DNA from: CAZCDM01 sp964497475 | Lineage (GTDB): Bacteria; Planctomycetota; Phycisphaerae; SM23-33 | Assembly: GCA_964497475.1 (NCBI GenBank) | Contig: CAZCDM010000100.1 | Span: forward strand, 1-9,135 | Direction of reading: 5' to 3' | Length of the DNA stretch: 9,135 bases | Shown: piece after piece, positions 6,452-9,135 of the stretch | Layout of the letters: every line of letters starts with the position of its first letter | How positions within the stretch are numbered: position 1 is the first letter of the stretch | The notes under the pieces: generated by a model | Told to the model about the DNA's origin: nothing | The model's input: the letters and a program-made list of their open reading frames with translations, nothing else | The model's database searches: none | Translations under genes and position numbers: made by a program

Positions 6452-6988
6452 CTATCGAATCGGGCCGAGATTTTGCTCGCGGCGAATGGTCTGGGCGGCC
6501 GAGAGCAGGTGGCGGTCGGTCTTGAGGAACTTCACGAGGTTGCTCGTGGAGATACCCATCGCCGCGGCGAGGTCGGCCAGTTTGCCCTCGGCCCCGGCCA
6601 GACCGTCCAGCACCACCGCCGCGACGGGCCAGAACCGCCGGTCGCGCCGGCCGATTTGCAGGCGTCGGCCCGGGCCGTCGCTTGTGCCGGTGGCGATGAG
6701 GCACTCCCGCAGGACGGGCGGGAGCTGTTCGATAGGCCAGGTCGGCTCGCGCAGCTCCAGAGCCATCGCCATCCGAAGCCGTTTCATCGCCCGGCTGCGG
6801 TTCTCGTGCTGGCTGCGGCGCTCGGCCGCCTGGGCCGTCACGCCCGTGGGTTCGTGTGTCAGCCGGACGCCCGAGCTGGTCTTGTTGCGGTGCTGGCCGC
6901 CGGGGCCCGAGCTGCGGAAGGCCTCCATGCGACACTGCCTGTCGAGGGCATCGTCATCCAGGGCGAGATAGTCATCGCGGGTGGCCAT
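6452..6988 (-). CDS. Release-factor-like GGQ-domain protein with C-terminal HTH-like extension
   Basis: This 178-residue protein is probably a peptidyl-tRNA hydrolase that acts on ribosomes, perhaps in rescue of stalled translation. The GGQ loop reads SSGPGGQHRNKTSSGVRLTH (26-45), followed by a basic helix region (about 52-80, with ERRSQHENRSRAMKRLR). The spacing GPGGQ-x-x-NKT and H-x-P-(T/S)G resembles the MTRFR/C12orf65 and ArfB branch of the family. The stop-codon-recognition domain of RF1/RF2 is absent. Unlike short ArfB-type proteins ending in a basic tail, residues about 118-178 look like a small helical domain with an HTH-like segment (KLADLAAAMGISTSNLVKF, 136-154). The start at 6988 lies 14 bp after the URO-D gene. 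A GAGG overlapping that gene's TGA is 12 bases upstream, which suggests translational coupling. The GGQ assignment is strong; the physiological role is inferred. Confidence 0.85.
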   Translation of the reverse strand: MATRDDYLALDDDALDRQCRMEAFRSSGPGGQHRNKTSSGVRLTHEPTGVTAQAAERRSQHENRSRAMKRLRMAMALELREPTWPIEQLPPVLRECLIATGTSDGPGRRLQIGRRDRRFWPVAAVVLDGLAGAEGKLADLAAAMGISTSNLVKFLKTDRHLLSAAQTIRREQNLGPIR

Positions 6989-7002
6989 TGCAGCGGTCGG
7001 CC

Positions 7003-8019
7003 TCAGCTTTCGTAGCCGGGCTGGCTGGTGAGCAGTTCCATCATCGCCACGAGGTTCTCCGGGGGGACGTCGCCTGGTACGGAATGGCTGGGCGAGAAAA
7101 TGTACCCGCCGTGTTGGCCGGCCTCGATGAGTCGTTTCGTCTCGGCGCGGACATCGTCCACCGAGCCGAACGGTAGAATGTTCTGCACGCTCATGCCGCC
7201 ATGGAACGCCAGGCGACCGTGGTACTGCTTCATCAAGGCGAAGACGTCCATGACCTCAGGCTGGAAGGGGTTGAAGCAGTTCAGCCCGATCTCGACGAAG
7301 TCGTCGAACAGCTCGGTGACCTTGCCGCAGGAATGCTGGAAGACGAACTTGCCCGCATCGCGGACCGCGCCGTACATTTTCGCCAGGCGTGGCTTGATGA
7401 ACCGGCGCCAGTTCTCCCCGCCCATGATCAGCCCGTTCTGCATGCCGTAGTCATCGCCGAAGTAGACCGCATCGACATCCAGCTCGAGGGCCTTTTCCAC
7501 CTGCACGAGATTGTGCTCGACGATCGCATCGAGGAAGCCCTCGACAAAGGCGGGCCTTTCGATCATGTCCATCAGCAGCTCCGTCATGCCGCGCATCGTC
7601 CAAGCCCGCTCGTACAGCGAAAAACCCACCGGGTAGACGATCAGCTTGTCGGGGTGTTCGGCCATCACCCCGGGGATGTGCTCGTACCATTTCGGGTTGC
7701 TCGGGTCGGGCCACTGGTAGTTGTCCAGGTCGGCCGGGGTCTTGATCGGCCAGTCGACCGGTGAGCCGATGTCCTTATCGACCGTGCGGTCCCAAACCAC
7801 CCCGTAGATATCGCGCGTATGGTTTTCGTCGATCGATTCACCTCGGCCGTACGGGCTGCCCACGCGCAGAATGTGTGGCTGGAGGAAACCATCCAGATCA
7901 TCCATGCCGAGATACTCCTGGAGATTTTTTTGGCACTGGACGGTCGGGCCCCACGACCAGGGGACGTAGGGAACCTCCTGAAAGTTCAATGCCTGGATAA
8001 CGACGTCTTTACGGGTCAT
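7003..8019 (-). CDS. Uroporphyrinogen decarboxylase superfamily protein (not HemE), possible corrinoid/methyltransferase-like enzyme
   Basis: This 338-residue protein has the URO-D/MtaA-CmuA fold signatures. Visible segments are an N-terminal MTRKDVVIQALNFQEVPYVP (family pattern: helix followed by P-x-x-P), YFGDDYGMQNGL (186-197), QHSCGKV (228-234) and HGGMSVQNILPFG (273-285). A C-terminal GDVPPENLVAMMELL (316-330) follows. The HemE substrate motif (RQAGRYLPEY-like) is missing, so haem synthesis is not supported. Related methyltransferases bind zinc with H-x-C plus a later Cys. H229 and C231 are present, but the later position appears to be SPSHSV (309-314), with no Cys. The substrate is unknown. 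The ATG at 8019 is chosen because family homology begins there. The frame stays open to 8397, but that stretch is low-complexity Pro/Arg-rich and overlaps a plus-strand gene. No clear Shine-Dalgarno site is seen. Confidence 0.9.
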   Translation of the reverse strand: MTRKDVVIQALNFQEVPYVPWSWGPTVQCQKNLQEYLGMDDLDGFLQPHILRVGSPYGRGESIDENHTRDIYGVVWDRTVDKDIGSPVDWPIKTPADLDNYQWPDPSNPKWYEHIPGVMAEHPDKLIVYPVGFSLYERAWTMRGMTELLMDMIERPAFVEGFLDAIVEHNLVQVEKALELDVDAVYFGDDYGMQNGLIMGGENWRRFIKPRLAKMYGAVRDAGKFVFQHSCGKVTELFDDFVEIGLNCFNPFQPEVMDVFALMKQYHGRLAFHGGMSVQNILPFGSVDDVRAETKRLIEAGQHGGYIFSPSHSVPGDVPPENLVAMMELLTSQPGYES

Positions 8020-8032
8020 CGCGGTCTGCGTT

Positions 8033-8040
8033 GGGTTGTA
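8033..8040 (-). repeat. TACAACCC element upstream of the URO-D gene
   Basis: The same 8-base element, 13 bases before the ATG at 8019. It lies downstream of the candidate promoter, so it would be in the 5' leader RNA. Confidence 0.4.
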
Positions 8041-8064
8041 GGCAGGGGTGGTTCGCAAGGCTGG

Positions 8065-8093
8065 AGAATAGGCTACTTGTTTCGGCTTGGCAA
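8065..8093 (-). promoter_or_regulatory. Candidate sigma-70-type promoter of the URO-D / release-factor pair
   Basis: TTGCCA (8088-8093) and TATTCT (8065-8070) lie on the minus strand with a 17-bp spacer. They match consensus at 5/6 and 4/6. Transcription from about 8058 would give a leader of about 39 bases before the ATG at 8019. The position in a 113-bp gap between divergent genes is right for a promoter. Confidence 0.45.
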
Positions 8094-8132
8094 GGGGTGT
8101 CCTCGATTCAGGCAATGTGATACAACACAGGC

Positions 8133-8549
8133 ATGAACGATGAAACACGCGACAGGATCGCCGGCGGGATTTCACTTGGCTTGGGGCTGATTGGGTTGCT
8201 GGGCAGTCCGCTGGGCCGGGGCGACGTGAAGCTCTTCTTGTTTCCTGAGGCATCGACCTGGCTGGTGGCGCCGGTGGCGTGGGTGTTTCTCGGCGTCCAG
8301 CTGGCCGTGGCCGGGTTGTGGTATCGCAACGTCCGGCTGGTCGGGGCCGTGGCGGGCATTGCGGGATTGATCGCAGCCTTGGTGTGGTTTGACCCATGGC
8401 ATATGGCCAATCCGCAAATGTACCAGCGGTATGGCCTGACCGCGCATCGGCAGGCTGTGATGATGGGCCAGGCCATCGCCGGGCTGATCGTCGGGGCGGG
8501 CTTTCTTCGCGGATGGTGGCTCTGGCGTCCAGGCCGCGACAGGCAGTGA
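8133..8549 (+). CDS. Small four-helix integral membrane protein, function unknown
   Basis: This 138-residue protein is the only gene I support on the plus strand. A short polar N-terminus (MNDETRDR) is followed by four hydrophobic segments: about 9-28, 43-65, 69-90 and 109-131. Between helices three and four lies FDPWHMANPQMYQRYGLTAH, which is polar and aromatic. The C-terminus is basic (RPGRDRQ). I do not recognise a family. The membrane pattern and the position between two minus-strand genes favour a real gene over the antisense frame, which is Ser/Thr/Pro-rich and featureless. The ATG at 8133 has at best a weak AGG 2 bases upstream, so the start is uncertain. It diverges from the URO-D gene and its stop is 2 bp from the stop of the lipoprotein gene. 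Confidence 0.7.
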   Translation: MNDETRDRIAGGISLGLGLIGLLGSPLGRGDVKLFLFPEASTWLVAPVAWVFLGVQLAVAGLWYRNVRLVGAVAGIAGLIAALVWFDPWHMANPQMYQRYGLTAHRQAVMMGQAIAGLIVGAGFLRGWWLWRPGRDRQ

Positions 8550-8551
8550 CG

Positions 8552-9049
8552 CTATCGGCCCAGCAGGTCCAGTGCGTCGGTCGCGCGGGGCAGGGGCAGT
8601 TCGCCGGTGCGTTTCAGCGGCAGCCGTTGCGTGCCCAGCACGGGGGTGTCGACCGACAGGCCAAGCTCAGCCTCGTATGGAATCGCCCGCTTGCCCTTGA
8701 GGTTCGAGACCGCCTGGTAGACGTTGCGGTAGGGGACTGTCACCGTCAGTTGGATGGTCTTGCTCGCACCGGCCGGGATGCTGCCCTGCACGGGCGCCTG
8801 GCCGTTGAGGAACTCCACGCCATCGCTGGCCAGGGCGTAGTCCAGATTGCCCAGCGGCAGGGGCACCTCGTAGGGGTTTTCGATCTCGACGTCGAAGACC
8901 AGCTGCGTCGAGGTGACGTTGACCTTGCCGACGTCGGCTCCGACCACGCGGGCGGAGGGCTTGGCGAAGTTCAACCCCTCGCAGCCGCCGGCCAGAACCA
9001 GGCCCATCAGCAAACACATACCGCCAAGAATCCGAAATTGCATACGCAT
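8552..9049 (-). CDS. LEA14/WHy-domain lipoprotein
   Basis: This 165-residue protein is probably a membrane-anchored periplasmic lipoprotein. The N-terminus MRMQFRILGGMCLLMGLVLA is a hydrophobic signal, and AGGC with C23 is a candidate lipobox, slightly off-consensus because Leu is at -4 rather than -3. Residues about 31-155 look like a LEA_2/WHy domain. Alternating beta-strand segments surround the landmark VFDVEIENPYEVPLPLGNLD (51-70), and a later segment reads IPAGASKTIQLTVTVPY (91-107). This family is linked to desiccation and stress proteins in plants and is found in bacterial lipoproteins; its role here is unknown. The ATG at 9049 is used because AAAGGA (9060-9065) lies 10 bases upstream. 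The ATG at 9073 overlaps the -10 box, so it would be upstream of the transcript start. The ATG at 9043 is too far from the ribosome site. Confidence 0.85.
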   Translation of the reverse strand: MRMQFRILGGMCLLMGLVLAGGCEGLNFAKPSARVVGADVGKVNVTSTQLVFDVEIENPYEVPLPLGNLDYALASDGVEFLNGQAPVQGSIPAGASKTIQLTVTVPYRNVYQAVSNLKGKRAIPYEAELGLSVDTPVLGTQRLPLKRTGELPLPRATDALDLLGR

Positions 9050-9071
9050 AGGCGCACCGTCCTTTCTGTGC

Positions 9072-9077
9072 ATTATA
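9072..9077 (-). promoter_or_regulatory. Consensus -10 box of the lipoprotein gene
   Basis: TATAAT on the minus strand matches the sigma-70 -10 consensus exactly. Transcription would begin near 9065, about 16 bases before the ATG at 9049. No -35 match is found at 16-18 bp spacing; that region is occupied by inverted repeats. Confidence 0.5.
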
Positions 9078-9083
9078 GAGCAC

Positions 9084-9121
9084 AGGGGTATTTACTTGAC
9101 TCAGGTTACCCCTACATGTAG
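9084..9121. promoter_or_regulatory. Nested inverted repeats in the -35 region of the lipoprotein gene; candidate operator
   Basis: AGGGGTA (9084-9090) and TACCCCT (9107-9113) are perfect 7-base arms 16 bases apart. Between them ACTTGACTCAGGT (9094-9106) is a near-perfect 13-base palindrome. Directly beyond is the perfect 10-base palindrome CTACATGTAG (9112-9121). This density of dyad symmetry just upstream of a -10 box fits regulator binding sites, though no regulator gene is in view. Confidence 0.35.
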
Positions 9122-9135
9122 TGTCGTTGGCCATG

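Noticed and set aside
6159..6935. A 258-residue minus-strand frame overlapping the release-factor-like gene
   Set aside because: Its first part is a Pro/Arg/Gly-rich shadow of the GGQ gene in another frame. Only its last 41 codons have odd composition, and these are listed as a finding.
5573..7015. Plus-strand frames 5573-6334 and 6335-7015
   Set aside because: They are antisense to the GspE-like and release-factor-like genes, with no recognisable domain and no ribosome site.
7003..8019. Annotation as HemE (haem biosynthesis)
   Set aside because: The arginine-rich substrate-binding motif near the N-terminus of true uroporphyrinogen decarboxylase is absent, and an H-x-C motif points to the methyltransferase-like branch.
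8020..8397. N-terminal extension of the URO-D gene up to an ATG at 8397
   Set aside because: The extra 126 residues are low-complexity Pro/Arg-rich, lie antisense to the membrane-protein gene, and family similarity begins at the ATG at 8019.
8396..9134. Plus-strand frame 8396-9121 and minus-strand frame 8667-9134
   Set aside because: Both are shadows of the lipoprotein gene, which has a signal peptide, ribosome site and domain in its own frame.
1..9135. Hidden defence system, mobile element, CRISPR array or tRNA
   Set aside because: No spaced direct-repeat array, transposase, integrase, nuclease or cloverleaf was visible on either strand. The window is gene-dense with recognisable housekeeping and pilus families.

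Overview
The window reads as chromosomal DNA from a GC-rich Gram-negative bacterium. My best guess is a planctomycete, possibly of the Phycisphaerae type. This rests on the style of the type IV pilus proteins, the URO-D paralogue, the GGQ release-factor-like protein and the LEA-type lipoprotein. No rRNA or other phylogenetic marker is present, so the placement is inference.

Left two thirds (1-6190, all on the minus strand, so read from right to left): a type IV pilus / type II secretion motor cluster. A GspE/PilB-type assembly ATPase (6190-4448) comes first. After a 126 bp AT-richer gap with a hairpin come the retraction ATPase PilT (4321-3206), a second PilB-type ATPase (3160-1415) and the inner-membrane platform protein PilC (1362-91). 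The last three are 45 and 52 bp apart and look like one operon. A further gene with a good ribosome binding site starts at position 47 and runs off the left edge. PilB-type ATPases power pilus extension, PilT powers retraction and PilC is the membrane platform they act on. Having two assembly-type ATPases suggests two filament modes, or a pilus plus a secretion pseudopilus. Both carry MshEN-like N-termini, which hints at cyclic-di-GMP control.

Middle (6452-8019, minus strand): a two-gene unit. A uroporphyrinogen-decarboxylase-superfamily protein that is not HemE is followed 14 bp later by a small GGQ release-factor-like protein with an extra helix-turn-helix-like C-terminus. A plausible sigma-70-type promoter lies upstream.

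Right (8133-9049): a small four-helix membrane protein on the plus strand converges, with 2 bp between stop codons, on a minus-strand LEA/WHy-type lipoprotein. That lipoprotein gene has a consensus -10 box and operator-like inverted repeats in front of it.

I see no tRNA, rRNA, CRISPR array, insertion sequence, integrase or phage gene. The window looks like ordinary core or housekeeping DNA, not a defence or mobile island. I found no clearly new system. The most unusual signals are an 8-base element (TACAACCC) in front of three start codons, a shift in codon use inside the first ATPase gene, the release-factor/HTH architecture and the changed metal-site residues of the URO-D protein.
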